Below, one piece after another: positions 54,553 through 64,000 of a DNA stretch of 64,000 nt (positions are counted from its first letter, which is position 1; each line of letters opens with the position of its first letter). The DNA is from Microbacterium azadirachtae. GTDB lineage: Bacteria > Actinomycetota > Actinomycetes > Actinomycetales > Microbacteriaceae. The DNA is taken from contig NZ_JYIX01000039.1 of assembly GCF_000956505.1 (NCBI RefSeq), positions 1 through 64,000 on the forward strand. Direction: 5' to 3'. The position numbers were made by a program, and so were the translations under genes. Under the pieces are notes generated by a model. The model worked only from the letters and a program-made list of their open reading frames with translations, did no database searches and was not told the origin of the DNA.

Positions 54553-54558
54553 TAGGCT
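54553..54558 (+). promoter_or_regulatory. -10 box of leaderless guaB3 transcript
   Basis: TAGGCT lies six bases before GTG 54565. Confidence 0.5.
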
Positions 54559-54564
54559 GGGTTC

Positions 54565-55686
54565 GTGACCCAGGAGATCGAGCTCGGCCGAGGCAAGCGC
54601 GCGCGCCGCGCATACACGTTCGACGACATCGCGGTGGTGCCCTCGCGGCGCACCCGCAACCCGGAGGACGTGTCCACCGCGTGGACGATCGACGCGTTCC
54701 CGTTCGAGATCCCCGTGCTCGGCGCCCCGATGGACTCGGTGATCAGCCCCCGCACGGCGATCATGCTGGGTCAGCTCGGCGGCCTGGGTGTGCTCGACCT
54801 CGAGGGCCTGTGGACCCGGTACGAGGATCCGGAACCGCTGCTGGCAGAGATCGCTGGCCTCGACGAGGCCAGCGCGACCTCGCGCATGCAGGAGCTCTAC
54901 GCCGAGCCGATCAAGCCCGAGCTGATCAAGGCGCGCCTGGCCGAGATCCGCGACGCCGGTGTCACGGTCGCCGGATCCCTCACGCCGCAGCGCACCCAGG
55001 AGCTGTACCAGACCGTCGTCGAGGCGGGCGTCGACCTCTTCGTCATCCGCGGCACGACCGTCTCGGCCGAGCACGTGTCGAGCGTCGCCGAGCCGCTGAA
55101 CCTGAAGAAGTTCATCTACGACCTCGACGTCCCCGTGATCGTCGGCGGCGCCGCCACCTACACCGCGGCCCTGCACCTCATGCGCACGGGCGCGGCGGGC
55201 GTGCTCGTCGGCTTCGGCGGGGGAGCGGCCTCCACCACGCGCGCCACCCTGGGCATCCACGCTCCGATGGCCACCGCGGTCTCCGACGTCGCCGCGGCGC
55301 GCCGCGACTACCTCGACGAGTCGGGCGGACGCTACGTGCACGTGATCGCCGACGGCGGTGTGGGCACCTCGGGCGACATCGTCAAGGCGCTCGCGGTGGG
55401 CGCCGACGCCGTCATGCTCGGCGTCGCCCTCGCGCGTGCCACGGACGCGCCGGGTCAGGGCTTCCACTGGGGTCCCGAAGCGCACCACCCGAAGCTGCCG
55501 CGCGGCCGTCGCGTGGCGGTCGACGGCGTCGCGACGCTCGAGGAGATCCTGTACGGCCCGGCCCCCGTGGCCGACGGCACCGCAAACCTCATCGGCGCCC
55601 TCCGCAAATCGATGGCGACCACGGGCTACTCCGATCTCAAGGAGTTCCAGCGCGTCGAGGTCGTGCTGTCTCCTTACGAGTCCTGA
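54565..55686 (+). CDS. guaB3: GuaB3-type IMP dehydrogenase-related protein
   Basis: 373 residues, TIM barrel without CBS domains. RRAYTFDDIAVVPSRRTRNP and STAWTIDAFPFEIPVLGAPM match the IMPDH/GMPR family, and KSMATTGYSDLKEFQRVEV the actinobacterial GuaB3 ending. The loop that carries the catalytic cysteine in IMPDH reads FGGGAASTTRATLG here, placing Ser223 where Cys is expected, so classical IMPDH chemistry is doubtful. As I recall it, mycobacterial GuaB3 also lacks the cysteine. GTG 54565 follows a TAGGCT box by six bases. The SURF1 gene follows after 25 bases. Confidence 0.88.
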   Translation: MTQEIELGRGKRARRAYTFDDIAVVPSRRTRNPEDVSTAWTIDAFPFEIPVLGAPMDSVISPRTAIMLGQLGGLGVLDLEGLWTRYEDPEPLLAEIAGLDEASATSRMQELYAEPIKPELIKARLAEIRDAGVTVAGSLTPQRTQELYQTVVEAGVDLFVIRGTTVSAEHVSSVAEPLNLKKFIYDLDVPVIVGGAATYTAALHLMRTGAAGVLVGFGGGAASTTRATLGIHAPMATAVSDVAAARRDYLDESGGRYVHVIADGGVGTSGDIVKALAVGADAVMLGVALARATDAPGQGFHWGPEAHHPKLPRGRRVAVDGVATLEEILYGPAPVADGTANLIGALRKSMATTGYSDLKEFQRVEVVLSPYES

Positions 55687-55711
55687 ACGCCCGCCGTTCT
55701 TGAACCCTCCC

Positions 55712-56539
55712 GTGTCGTCTCCGCAGCGCCCCGTCGCCTCAGCAGCCGAGTTCCCGCCGACCCTGCGCGAGGTGATGCTGCGCGGTCGCTGGATCGGCAT
55801 GCTGCTGCTCTGCCTGGTGGTCGCCGGGGTGTTCGCCTGGCTCGGCCAGTGGCAGCTCGGCCGCGCGATCGACACGAACCCGCCGGCACCGGGAGCCACC
55901 GAGAAGGTGCTGCCGATCGATCAGGTGGTGAAGCCGGGCGCGTACCTCGACGGCCCCCTTGTCGGGCAGCGCGCCGAGACCAGCGGATCCTGGGTCCCCG
56001 GCGACTTCCTCGTCGTCTCGTCGCGCTTCAACGACGGGGTCGAGGGCTACTGGGTGACCGGTCAGCTGCGGATCGCCGGCACGGCGAAGCCCACCTCTCT
56101 CGCCGTGGCGATCGGATGGGCCCCTGACGAGAAGGCCGCCAAGGCCGCGGTGCAGCGACTGGAGAAGACGGCGGAAGGATCCGTCCTCACCGTCACCGGG
56201 CGCCTCATCTCGGACGAGGGCCCCGTCGCGCCGCCGCAGGACCAGCCCGCGCGCATGGACCGGATGTCTCCGGCAGCGCTGCTCGGCTTCTGGCACGACA
56301 CCGCCGAACTGGACGTCTACCGGCCGTACCTGGCCTCGGGCGCCCCGCTCGGCGGTCTCGACACGATCTCCTCGCCGGCGCCGGAGGAGCACTCCTCGGT
56401 CAACTGGCTGAACATCTTCTACGCCGTGGAGTGGGCCATCTTCGCCGGCTTCGCGTTCTACCTCTGGTACCGCCTGGCCAAGGACGCCTGGGAGCGCGAG
56501 GTCGAGGAGTTCGAAGAGCGCAACAGCGCCGCGGACTGA
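55712..56539 (+). CDS. SURF1-family cytochrome oxidase assembly protein
   Basis: About 275 residues with one helix at each end (RWIGMLLLCLVVAGVFAWLG and FYAVEWAIFAGFAFYLWYRL) around an extracytoplasmic domain, the SURF1 layout. GQWQLGRA after helix 1 and HSSVNWLNIFYAVEW before helix 2 are conserved family stretches; VTGQLRIAG and IGWAPDEKAA match the central domain. SURF1 helps insert haem into the aa3-type oxidase. GTG 55712 is chosen; TTG 55700 is possible; neither has a clear ribosome-binding site, so coupling to guaB3 is likely. Confidence 0.87.
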   Translation: MSSPQRPVASAAEFPPTLREVMLRGRWIGMLLLCLVVAGVFAWLGQWQLGRAIDTNPPAPGATEKVLPIDQVVKPGAYLDGPLVGQRAETSGSWVPGDFLVVSSRFNDGVEGYWVTGQLRIAGTAKPTSLAVAIGWAPDEKAAKAAVQRLEKTAEGSVLTVTGRLISDEGPVAPPQDQPARMDRMSPAALLGFWHDTAELDVYRPYLASGAPLGGLDTISSPAPEEHSSVNWLNIFYAVEWAIFAGFAFYLWYRLAKDAWEREVEEFEERNSAAD

Positions 56540-56699
56540 GGCGGATCGAGTCCCGTCTGCGCTCTTCTGCGCACTCCAGAGGTGCACTTCTGAGCGCCGG
56601 AAGCGGCACGGGTGCGCGTTCGCGCGGACGCCCTGCCGCGACCCCAGTCCTCCGTTGGTGACGAGCCGGTGAACAGCTTTCAGCCAGTGCATATCTTCC

Positions 56700-56728
56700 T
56701 TGAAGAGGGTCCATAGCCTCGCCTATCG
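56700..56728 (+). promoter_or_regulatory. Putative promoter of the surface nuclease/nucleotidase gene
   Basis: TTGAAG (56700-56705) and CTATCG (56723-56728) with a 17-base spacer, about 110 bases before the start codon. The rest of the 306-base gap after SURF1 holds no gene that I can support. Confidence 0.4.
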
Positions 56729-56845
56729 TCGGTGAGGTGTGCGGCCGCCCGAATGCGCTGCACACCGACGATCCCGACCGGGAGCCGTCGCATCCGTTCC
56801 GTGGAGGCAGCGCTGATGAAGTCCGTCCCCGATGGAGGGAACCGC

Positions 56846-59800
56846 ATGGTTTCCTCGTCGTTCCGCAGAAGAGGGGCGCGACTCGGCGCCCTCGCCGCGA
56901 CCACCGTCGCGGCGCTGAGCTTCGGCTGCCTCGCGGCCGTCCCGGCGTTCGCCGACACGACCGGCACCGGTGTCGTGATCAACGAGGCCTACCTCTCCGG
57001 CGGCAGCGCCGGCGCGGCCTACAAGAACAAGTTCGTGGAGCTCTACAACCCGACGCACGACGCGGTCGCGCTCGACGGGCTGTCCCTGCAGTACCGCTCG
57101 GCGACCGCCACCGGCAACTCAAGCGGCGCCTTCGCGCTCTCCGGCACGATCGCGGCCGGCGGCTACTACCTCATCCAGGGCGGCACCAACGGGACGAACG
57201 GCGAGGCCCTGCCCGCGCCCGACGCGACCAGCGGCCTGAACCCGAGCGGCAGCGCCGGCACGATCGCGCTGGTCAAGGGCGCCTCGGCCATCACGCTCCC
57301 GACCGGATCCGTCGCCGGCAACGGCGATGTGATCGACCTGCTCGGCTACGGCACGTCCAACACCTTCGAGGGCGCAGCCGCCACGGCCCCCGCGGGCAAC
57401 ACCGACGTGAAGTCCCTCAACCGGACGAACGGGGCCGACACCGACTCGAACAGCGCCGACTTCACGCTGTCCGCCACGCTCACCCCGAAGAACACGTCCG
57501 CCGCGGCCGAGTTCCCGACCGACCCCGGAACCGGTCCAGAGCCGACCCCCACGCCGACACCGACCGACACCCAGGCTCCCGGCGAGACCAAGACCATCGC
57601 CGAGGTGCAGGGCACCACCGACACGTCGCCGCTCGTCGACCAGACCGTCACCGTGCAGGGCATCGTGACCGGCGACTACCGCACCGGTGGATACAAGGGC
57701 ATCACGATCCAGACCGAGGGCACCGGCGGAGACGTCAAGACCGACGGCGCCTCGGACGGCATCTTCGTCTACCTGAACGCGCTCGCCCCGTCCGTGGCGC
57801 GCGGCGACCTCGTCACCGTGACCGGCAAGGTCTCCGAGTACTTCGGTCAGACCCAGATCAACCCGGCCTCGGTCGGGGACGTCTCGGTCGTGACGGCCGG
57901 CGCAGGCGTGCCGCAGCCGGTCGCGCTGCCCGACAGCGTGCGCGGCGCCGACCGCGAGGCGTACGAGAACATGCTCGTCTCGCCCACCGGCACCTACAAG
58001 CTCGCCTCCAGTCACCAGCTCTACAACTTCGGTGCGCTGTGGCTCAACGCGGGCGACAAGCTCAACGTCAAGGCGACGGAGCTCGCACGCCCCGGCGCCG
58101 ACGCCGACGCGATCACGGCCGCGAACCGCGCGAACCGGATCCTGCTCGACGACGGCTGGTCCTCGCAGATCGGCAAGGGCGGCCACACCGGCGGCCAGCC
58201 GTACTTCACGAAGGACACGGTCGTCCGCAACGGCGACACCGTGAACTTCCCGGCCGAGGGCGAGGTCCTGCAGTACGGCTTCGACGACTGGCGCCTGCAG
58301 CCGGTGGTGCCGATCTCCGGCACCAGCGATGCGTCACACAAGCCGACCTTCGGCAGCGAGAACCCGCGCCCGGCCGCACCTCCGACCGTCGGGGGAGACG
58401 TGAAGGTGGCGTCGTTCAACGTCTACAACTTCTTCACGACGCTCTCGAGCCAGGATGCGAACGCCCGCGGGGCCAAGACCGACGCGCAGTTCCAGATCCA
58501 GCGCTCCAAGATCGTCTCGGCGATCAACGGCCTGGGCGCCGACGTCGTCGGTCTCATGGAGGTCGAGAACGGACCGAAGTTCGGCCTCGCGCTCGACGCT
58601 CCGCTCCAGAACCTCGTGCAGGGGCTCAACGACGCGGCCGGATCCGAGGTATGGGACTACGTCCGCACGCCCGCGGCGCTGAACGACCCGTCGATCACCG
58701 ACGCGATCACGACCGCGATCATCTACAAGAAGGCGTCCGTCACGCTCAAGGGCGACGCGTCGACCATCGTCGACGAGACCGTCTTCGGCAACGCCCGCGA
58801 GCCGATCGCGCAGACGTTCCAGACCGCCCAGGGGCGCGTGCTGTCCGTCGTCACGACGCACCTGAAGTCGAAGTCCCCGCCGCAGAACGCGGGACCGGAG
58901 CCGGCCGACGGCCAGGGCTTCTTCAACGCCGACCGCGTGGCACAGGCCAAGTCCGAGCTCGCGTTCGCGCAGAAGGTGCAGAAGGACTCCGGCAGCGATG
59001 ACGTCTTCCTCGTCGGAGACTTCAACGCCTACGGCAAGGAGGACCCGATCGACGTCTTCACCCAGGCCGGGTGGACCGACGTCGAGCCGACGCACGCCGC
59101 AGGACAGTACACCTACTCGTTCGACGGCGAGCTCGGATCCCTCGACCATGTGATCGCGTCGCCGTCCGCGGCGAAGGCCATCACCGGCGCCGGGGTCTGG
59201 AACATCAACTCCCCGGAGTGGAGCGACCGCGGCTACGCGTTCGCCGCCACCGAGTCCGGTACGCCGTACCGTTCCAGCGACCACGACCCGATCCTGGTCG
59301 GTGTCAAGGGCGCGGCGGATCCGATCGACATCAACGTCGCGACGATCAACGACTTCCACGGGCGCATCGAGGCCGACGGCGCCGCCGCCGGAGCCGCGGT
59401 GCTGGCCGGAGCGGTCGAGCAGATCCGGGCGCAGAACCCGAACACGATCTTCGCGGCCGCCGGAGACCTCATCGGCGCCTCCACGTTCACGTCCTTCATC
59501 CAGCAGGACAACCCGACGATCGACGCGCTCAACGCGGCCGGTCTCGATGTGAGCGCGGCGGGCAACCACGAGTTCGACCAGGGCTACGCCGACCTCCGCG
59601 ATCGTGTGGAGAAGCGCGCCGACTGGACCTACCTCAGCTCGAACGTGTTCCTCACCGCCACCGGAGAGCCTGCGCTCACCCCGGCCTGGGTCAAGGACAT
59701 CAAGGGCGTCAAGGTCGGCTTCATCGGAGCCGTCACCGAGGATCTGCCGACCCTCGTCTCGCCGGACGGGATGAAGGGCCTCGAGGTCCGCAGCATCCCC

Positions 59801-61837
59801 GAGTCGGTGAACAAGGTCGCGAAGCAGCTGCGCGACGGCGACGCCTCCAACGGCGAGGCCGACGTGATCATCCTGCTCGTGCACGAGGGCGCGACCACGA
59901 CCGACGTGGCCAGCATCACCCCCGAGTCGCGTCTCGGCGAGATCGTGAACGGCGTCGACAAGAGCGTGAACGCGATCGTCTCGGCGCACACGCACCTCGC
60001 GTACAACCACGTGATCGACGGACGTCCGGTGGTCTCCGCCGGCCAGTACGGCGAGAACCTGGGTCTGATGGACATCAAGGTCGACCCGACCACGAAGAAA
60101 CTGCTCTCGATCACCAACGAGATCAAGCCGCTCACGGTGGGCGGCAAGCCCGCCTTCCCTGCCGATCCCGAGGTGCAGGCGATCGTGGACGCCGCGAAGG
60201 CGAAGGCCGCCGAGCTGGGCTCCGTCAAGCTCGGCGACATCACCGCCGACTTCAACCGCGCCCGGCAGAGCGACGGAAAGACGGAGAACCGGGGTGGCGA
60301 GTCCACCCTGGGCAACTTCGTCGCCGACGTCCAGAAGTGGTCCACGGGTGCGGACTTCGCGGTCATGAACCCGGGTGGTCTGCGCGCCAACCTCACCTAC
60401 GCGTCGAGCGGCGCGGGGGATGCGGACGGCAGCGTGAGCTACAAGGAGGCCGCGACCGTGCAGCCCTTCGCCAACACGCTCATGACGGTGAAGCTCACCG
60501 GAGCGCAGGTGAAGCAGGTGCTCGAGCAGCAGTGGCAGCCCACGGGTTCGGCACGTCCGTTCCTCAAGCTCGGCGTCTCCAAGGAGCTGACCTACACGTA
60601 CGACCCGGCCGCCGCGGCGGGGTCGCACATCACGGGCATCTTCGTGAACGGCGCACCGATCGATGCGGCCGCGACCTACACGGTGGGGGCGAACGCCTTC
60701 CTCGCAGCGGGCGGCGACGCGTTCACCGCATTCCAGAAGGGCACCGACAAGAAGGACACCGGCAAGGTGGACCTGCAGTCGATGGTCGACTGGTTCGCGG
60801 CGAACAAGACGGCGTCCCCGGACCTCGCACAGCGCGCGGTCGGCACGGTGCTCTCGGTTCCCGCCGATGCGGCCGGCTACAAGGCAGGGGAGAGCGTCAC
60901 GCTGAACCTCAGCTCGCTCGCGTTCACCGCGGGGGAGAAGGCGCCCGGTGATGTGACGGTTTCGCTCGGCGGCAAGGATCTGGTCACGGCTCCGGTGAAC
61001 CCGGCCATGACGGTGGACGCCTTCGACGAGGCCGGCACGGCCACGCTCACGTTCACGATCCCCGAGGGTGTGACCGGCGCGCAGGCTCTGCACGTCTCGG
61101 TCGCCGGCACCGGAACCTCGGTGCAGCTGCCGATCACGGTCGCCGGATCCGACACCGGATCCTTCAACGGCACCGTCTCGGTCGGAGCGGCCAAGGTCCT
61201 CGCGGGCGAGAAGCTGACGCTGACCGGCCAGGCTTTCGAGCCCGGCGAGACGCTGACGCTGCAGCTCCGCGAGCAGGGCAAGAAGGGCACGGTCATCGAC
61301 CTCGGCACCGTCAAGGTCGCCGGCGACGGCACGTTCTCCGTGTCGCCGGTGGTGCCGCGCTCGGCCAAGGGCGGTGACTACCTCGTCGCCGCGACCCAGG
61401 CCGACGGTGACGAGGCGACCGCCGCCGTCACCGTGGTCCGCGGCAAGGGCCAGCTCAAGCTCGGCTCCTCCTCGGTCGCCGCGGGCGGCAGCGTCACGAT
61501 CGCGGGAGCCGGTCTCGATGAGAACCAGGCCATCGCGCTCGAGCTGCACTCCACCCCGGTCTCGCTGGGCTCCGTGACGACCGACGGGGACGGCGCGTTC
61601 TCGGCGACCATCACGATCCCCGCGGGCACCACCCCCGGTGAGCACCACGTGGTGGCGATCCTGGCGGACGGCTCCCAGATCACCGCGGCGATCACGGTCG
61701 CCGCGGCGGGATCCGTCAGCGGGGGCGGTCTCGCACTGACCGGTGCGGACTCCGGCTCGTTCCTGCTCCTCGCCGCGGTGCTGCTCGCACTCGGCCTGGG
61801 CCTGATCGTCGCCCGTCGTCGCCTGCGCGCGGAGTGA
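56846..61837 (+). CDS. Cell-wall-anchored multidomain nuclease/5'-nucleotidase (ExeM/NucH-like)
   Basis: About 1663 residues, in order: signal peptide (1-36, ending VPAFA), lamin-tail domain (~40-190, INEAYLSGGS and FVELYNPTHDAVAL), OB-fold-like region (~250-340), exonuclease/endonuclease/phosphatase domain (~518-822: VKVASFNVYNFFTTL, VGDFNAYGKEDP, SSDHDPILV), metallophosphatase (~828-1060: ATINDFHGRIE, AAGNHEFDQGY, SAHTHLAYN), 5'-nucleotidase C-terminal domain (~1128-1340), two Ig-like repeats, then LALTG (1629-1633), one helix and RRRLR. The LAxTG motif fits sortase anchoring. It would degrade extracellular DNA and dephosphorylate the nucleotides. ATG 56846 and ATG 56816 both have good GGAGG sites. 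Confidence 0.92.
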   Translation: MVSSSFRRRGARLGALAATTVAALSFGCLAAVPAFADTTGTGVVINEAYLSGGSAGAAYKNKFVELYNPTHDAVALDGLSLQYRSATATGNSSGAFALSGTIAAGGYYLIQGGTNGTNGEALPAPDATSGLNPSGSAGTIALVKGASAITLPTGSVAGNGDVIDLLGYGTSNTFEGAAATAPAGNTDVKSLNRTNGADTDSNSADFTLSATLTPKNTSAAAEFPTDPGTGPEPTPTPTPTDTQAPGETKTIAEVQGTTDTSPLVDQTVTVQGIVTGDYRTGGYKGITIQTEGTGGDVKTDGASDGIFVYLNALAPSVARGDLVTVTGKVSEYFGQTQINPASVGDVSVVTAGAGVPQPVALPDSVRGADREAYENMLVSPTGTYKLASSHQLYNFGALWLNAGDKLNVKATELARPGADADAITAANRANRILLDDGWSSQIGKGGHTGGQPYFTKDTVVRNGDTVNFPAEGEVLQYGFDDWRLQPVVPISGTSDASHKPTFGSENPRPAAPPTVGGDVKVASFNVYNFFTTLSSQDANARGAKTDAQFQIQRSKIVSAINGLGADVVGLMEVENGPKFGLALDAPLQNLVQGLNDAAGSEVWDYVRTPAALNDPSITDAITTAIIYKKASVTLKGDASTIVDETVFGNAREPIAQTFQTAQGRVLSVVTTHLKSKSPPQNAGPEPADGQGFFNADRVAQAKSELAFAQKVQKDSGSDDVFLVGDFNAYGKEDPIDVFTQAGWTDVEPTHAAGQYTYSFDGELGSLDHVIASPSAAKAITGAGVWNINSPEWSDRGYAFAATESGTPYRSSDHDPILVGVKGAADPIDINVATINDFHGRIEADGAAAGAAVLAGAVEQIRAQNPNTIFAAAGDLIGASTFTSFIQQDNPTIDALNAAGLDVSAAGNHEFDQGYADLRDRVEKRADWTYLSSNVFLTATGEPALTPAWVKDIKGVKVGFIGAVTEDLPTLVSPDGMKGLEVRSIPESVNKVAKQLRDGDASNGEADVIILLVHEGATTTDVASITPESRLGEIVNGVDKSVNAIVSAHTHLAYNHVIDGRPVVSAGQYGENLGLMDIKVDPTTKKLLSITNEIKPLTVGGKPAFPADPEVQAIVDAAKAKAAELGSVKLGDITADFNRARQSDGKTENRGGESTLGNFVADVQKWSTGADFAVMNPGGLRANLTYASSGAGDADGSVSYKEAATVQPFANTLMTVKLTGAQVKQVLEQQWQPTGSARPFLKLGVSKELTYTYDPAAAAGSHITGIFVNGAPIDAAATYTVGANAFLAAGGDAFTAFQKGTDKKDTGKVDLQSMVDWFAANKTASPDLAQRAVGTVLSVPADAAGYKAGESVTLNLSSLAFTAGEKAPGDVTVSLGGKDLVTAPVNPAMTVDAFDEAGTATLTFTIPEGVTGAQALHVSVAGTGTSVQLPITVAGSDTGSFNGTVSVGAAKVLAGEKLTLTGQAFEPGETLTLQLREQGKKGTVIDLGTVKVAGDGTFSVSPVVPRSAKGGDYLVAATQADGDEATAAVTVVRGKGQLKLGSSSVAAGGSVTIAGAGLDENQAIALELHSTPVSLGSVTTDGDGAFSATITIPAGTTPGEHHVVAILADGSQITAAITVAAAGSVSGGGLALTGADSGSFLLLAAVLLALGLGLIVARRRLRAE

Positions 61838-61855
61838 TCCTCCCGCGCTGACCTG

Positions 61856-61891
61856 CGAAGGCCGTCGGATCCTCGGATCCGACGGCCTTCG
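61856..61891 (+). terminator. Strong hairpin terminator after the surface nuclease gene
   Basis: A perfect 17-base stem (61856-61872 with 61875-61891), two-base loop, 18 bases after the stop. Confidence 0.85.
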
Positions 61892-61931
61892 TCGTTCCAG
61901 AGGCCCGGGAATCGCGCACAGGTCCGGCGTT

Positions 61932-61937
61932 TAGACT
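61932..61937 (+). promoter_or_regulatory. -10 box of leaderless DUF3817-guaA transcript
   Basis: TAGACT lies six bases before ATG 61944. Confidence 0.5.
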
Positions 61938-61943
61938 GGAACC

Positions 61944-62429
61944 ATGCCCGAACCGAAAGCCGCGAGCTTCCCGGCCATCCGCGGAGCGCTGAAGTTCTAC
62001 CAGATCGCTTCTGTGATCACCGGCGTCATGCTCCTGCTCCTGGTCACGGAGATGGTCCTCAAGTACACCCCGATCCACCTCGAGCTCTTCGCGGGCGGAT
62101 CCGGCGGCTTCCTCTGGTTCGCCCCGGTCGTCGAGGGCCTGCACGGCGGCCTCGAGTCCACGGGCAACGGCCTGAACCTCTCGATGGGGATCCTGGTCGC
62201 GCACGGCTGGTTCTACGTCGTCTACCTCTTCGCCTGCTTCCGGGTGTGGAGCCTGATGCGCTGGCCGTTCCTCCGCTTCATCATGCTCGCCCTCGGCGGC
62301 GTCGTGCCGTTCCTCTCCTTCATCATGGAGACCCGCGTCGCTCGTGAGGTGAAGGCGTATCTCGCCACGCGGGAAGCCTCCTCCGACCAGACCTCCTCGA
62401 CCACTCCCGCCACGGAAGGTGCCCGTTGA
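61944..62429 (+). CDS. DUF3817 membrane protein
   Basis: 161 residues with three or four helices ([56 protein letters not shown]) and the [17 protein letters not shown] stretch of DUF3817. The stop overlaps the guaA start (TTGA at 62426-62429), so the two are translationally coupled; DUF3817 genes commonly precede guaA in actinobacteria. A role in GMP synthesis or nucleobase transport is only suggested by this linkage. TAGACT upstream implies a leaderless message. Confidence 0.85.
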   Translation: MPEPKAASFPAIRGALKFYQIASVITGVMLLLLVTEMVLKYTPIHLELFAGGSGGFLWFAPVVEGLHGGLESTGNGLNLSMGILVAHGWFYVVYLFACFRVWSLMRWPFLRFIMLALGGVVPFLSFIMETRVAREVKAYLATREASSDQTSSTTPATEGAR

Positions 62430-64000
62430 CCGACAACACTCCCGACACCGAGCAGCGCCCCGCCCTCGTCGTCGACTTCGGTGCGCAGTACGCGCAGCTG
62501 ATCGCCCGCCGCGTCCGCGAGGCCGGCGTCTACAGCGAGATCGTGCCGCACACCGCGACCGCCGCCGACATCGCGGCGAAGAACCCGGTCGCCCTGATCC
62601 TCTCCGGCGGTCCGTCCTCGGTCTACGAGGAGGGCGCGCCGCAGCTGGACCCGGCCGTGTTCGAGCTCGGGGTGCCGACCCTGGGCATCTGCTACGGCTT
62701 CCAGTACATGGCTCGCACGCTCGGCGGCGAGGTCGCGAACACGGGCCTGCGCGAGTACGGCGCCACCGACGCGATGATCCCGGTCAACGACTCCACCCTG
62801 CTGGGCGGCCAGCCCGCCGAGCAGAACGTGTGGATGAGCCACGGCGACCAGGTCGCCCGCGCCCCCGAGGGCTTCGAGGTGCTCGCCTCGACCGGCTCGA
62901 CGAAGGTCGCCGCGTTCGCGGACGAGGAGCGCAAGCTCTACGGCGTGCAGTGGCACCCCGAGGTCAAGCACTCCGACCACGGTCAGGAGATCATCGAGAA
63001 CTTCCTGCACAAGGGTGCGGGACTCCCGGCCGACTGGAACAGCGGCAACGTCATCGCCGAGCAGGTCGAGCGCATCCGCGCCCAGGTCGGCGACGCCCGC
63101 GTGATCTCCGCGATGTCCGGCGGCGTCGACTCCGCCGTCTCCACGGCGCTCGTGCACAAGGCGATCGGCGATCAGCTCACCGCGGTCTTCGTCGACCACG
63201 GCCTGCTCCGCAAGGGCGAGCGCGAGCAGGTCGAGCGCGACTACGTCGCCTCGACCGGCGTGCGCCTGATCACGGTCGACGCGGAGGACACGTTCCTCGG
63301 ACACCTCGCCGGTGTCACGGATCCGGAGACCAAGCGCAAGATCATCGGCCGCGAGTTCATCCGCGCCTTCGAGCAGGTGCAGCGCGACCTCGTCGAGGAG
63401 GCCAGGGCATCGGGGGAGAAGGTCAAGTTCCTCGTGCAGGGCACGCTGTACCCCGACGTCGTCGAGTCCGGCGGCGGCGCGGGCACCGCGAACATCAAGT
63501 CGCACCACAACGTGGGCGGCCTGCCCGACGACCTCGACTTCGACCTCATCGAGCCGCTGCGCACCCTGTTCAAGGACGAGGTGCGCGCGATCGGCCGCGA
63601 GCTCGGGATCCCCGACGCGATCGTCGGACGCCAGCCGTTCCCCGGGCCAGGGCTCGGGATCCGTATCATCGGCGAGGTCACGCGCGAGCGCCTCGAGATC
63701 CTGCGCGAGGCCGACGCGATCGCCCGCGAGGAGCTGACGCTCGCCGGTCTCGACCAGACGATCTGGCAGTGCCCTGTCGTGCTGCTCGCCGACGTGCGCT
63801 CGGTGGGCGTGCAGGGCGACGGCCGCACCTACGGCCACCCTGTGGTGCTGCGCCCCGTGTCGTCCGAGGACGCGATGACCGCCGACTGGACCCGCCTGCC
63901 GTACGACGTGCTCGCGAAGATCTCGAACCGCATCACGAACGAGGTGCGCGAGGTCAACCGCGTCGTGCTCGACGTGACCTCGAAGCCGCCGGCAACCATC
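62426..64000 (+). CDS. guaA: GMP synthase (glutamine-hydrolysing), 3' end outside window
   Basis: 525 codons are present and the frame is still open at the last base, with PPATI normally only a few residues from the end. It amidates XMP to GMP using glutamine. Cys89 in LGICYGFQ is the glutaminase nucleophile and QWHPEVKHS holds its histidine; [13 protein letters not shown] is the PP-loop of the ATP pyrophosphatase domain, and [11 protein letters not shown] is a family signature. The start is TTG 62426 overlapping the DUF3817 stop, with GGAAGG eight bases upstream. Confidence 0.97.
   Translation, partial: MTDNTPDTEQRPALVVDFGAQYAQLIARRVREAGVYSEIVPHTATAADIAAKNPVALILSGGPSSVYEEGAPQLDPAVFELGVPTLGICYGFQYMARTLGGEVANTGLREYGATDAMIPVNDSTLLGGQPAEQNVWMSHGDQVARAPEGFEVLASTGSTKVAAFADEERKLYGVQWHPEVKHSDHGQEIIENFLHKGAGLPADWNSGNVIAEQVERIRAQVGDARVISAMSGGVDSAVSTALVHKAIGDQLTAVFVDHGLLRKGEREQVERDYVASTGVRLITVDAEDTFLGHLAGVTDPETKRKIIGREFIRAFEQVQRDLVEEARASGEKVKFLVQGTLYPDVVESGGGAGTANIKSHHNVGGLPDDLDFDLIEPLRTLFKDEVRAIGRELGIPDAIVGRQPFPGPGLGIRIIGEVTRERLEILREADAIAREELTLAGLDQTIWQCPVVLLADVRSVGVQGDGRTYGHPVVLRPVSSEDAMTADWTRLPYDVLAKISNRITNEVREVNRVVLDVTSKPPATI

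Noticed and set aside
58334..61648. Minus-strand open frame of about 1104 codons under the surface nuclease gene
   Set aside because: His/Arg/Gly-rich composition without motifs. The plus-strand frame has full nuclease, phosphatase and anchor motifs.

Overview
The window is very GC-rich, almost fully coding DNA with strong G/C third-position bias. The gene set points to a high-GC actinobacterium of the Microbacteriaceae, most like Microbacterium: guaB, a guaB3-type paralogue, DUF3817 next to guaA, a LALTG-anchored surface nuclease/nucleotidase, CIRCE-controlled groES, Tat-type exported proteins and many leaderless start sites. This assignment is inferred from gene content and base composition; no rRNA is present to confirm it. 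I saw no tRNA, rRNA, CRISPR array, insertion sequence or prophage gene.

Region 1 (1-16.5 kb) is a surface-glycan assembly locus. A plus-strand operon with overlapping stop/start codons holds GT4, GT2, a tandem GT4-GT4 fusion, a fused ABC exporter and another GT4. It converges on a minus-strand operon encoding GT2, a GT11 (fucosyltransferase-like) enzyme and a three-domain GT4-GT2-GT2 fusion. Further GT2 and GT4 genes follow. Region 2 (12.7-28 kb) mixes small exported proteins sharing one signal-peptide core, a LuxR regulator, an acyltransferase-like membrane protein, signal peptidase I, a Wzz/BY-kinase, an HprK-like kinase fused to a PqqD-like domain, a low-molecular-weight tyrosine phosphatase, a Ppx/GppA phosphatase and an AraC regulator. 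This looks like a phosphorylation-controlled envelope or polysaccharide module.

Region 3 (26-45 kb) is housekeeping: coaA, a MauE-thioredoxin fusion, a second AraC regulator, glmS, acpS-alr-tsaE, a response regulator, a GH18-like protein, a histidine kinase with a degenerate GGDEF partner, and the tsaB-rimI-tsaD t6A operon followed by two small membrane proteins. TsaB, TsaD and TsaE are all here; TsaC is not.

Region 4 (43-64 kb) holds a SAM methyltransferase, groES with two CIRCE operators, rarD, a third AraC regulator beside a fourth exported protein, guaB, an MFS/TetR divergent pair with twin operators, an OsmC-like protein, an ABC-F ATPase, guaB3, SURF1, a 1663-residue cell-wall-anchored nuclease/5'-nucleotidase, DUF3817 and guaA, which runs off the right edge. 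GMP synthesis (guaB, guaA) and an extracellular nucleic-acid scavenging enzyme lie within 16 kb.

The least explained items are the quartet of exported proteins with a near-invariant signal core, the HprK-PqqD fusion translationally coupled to the BY-kinase, and two families of intergenic palindromic repeats.
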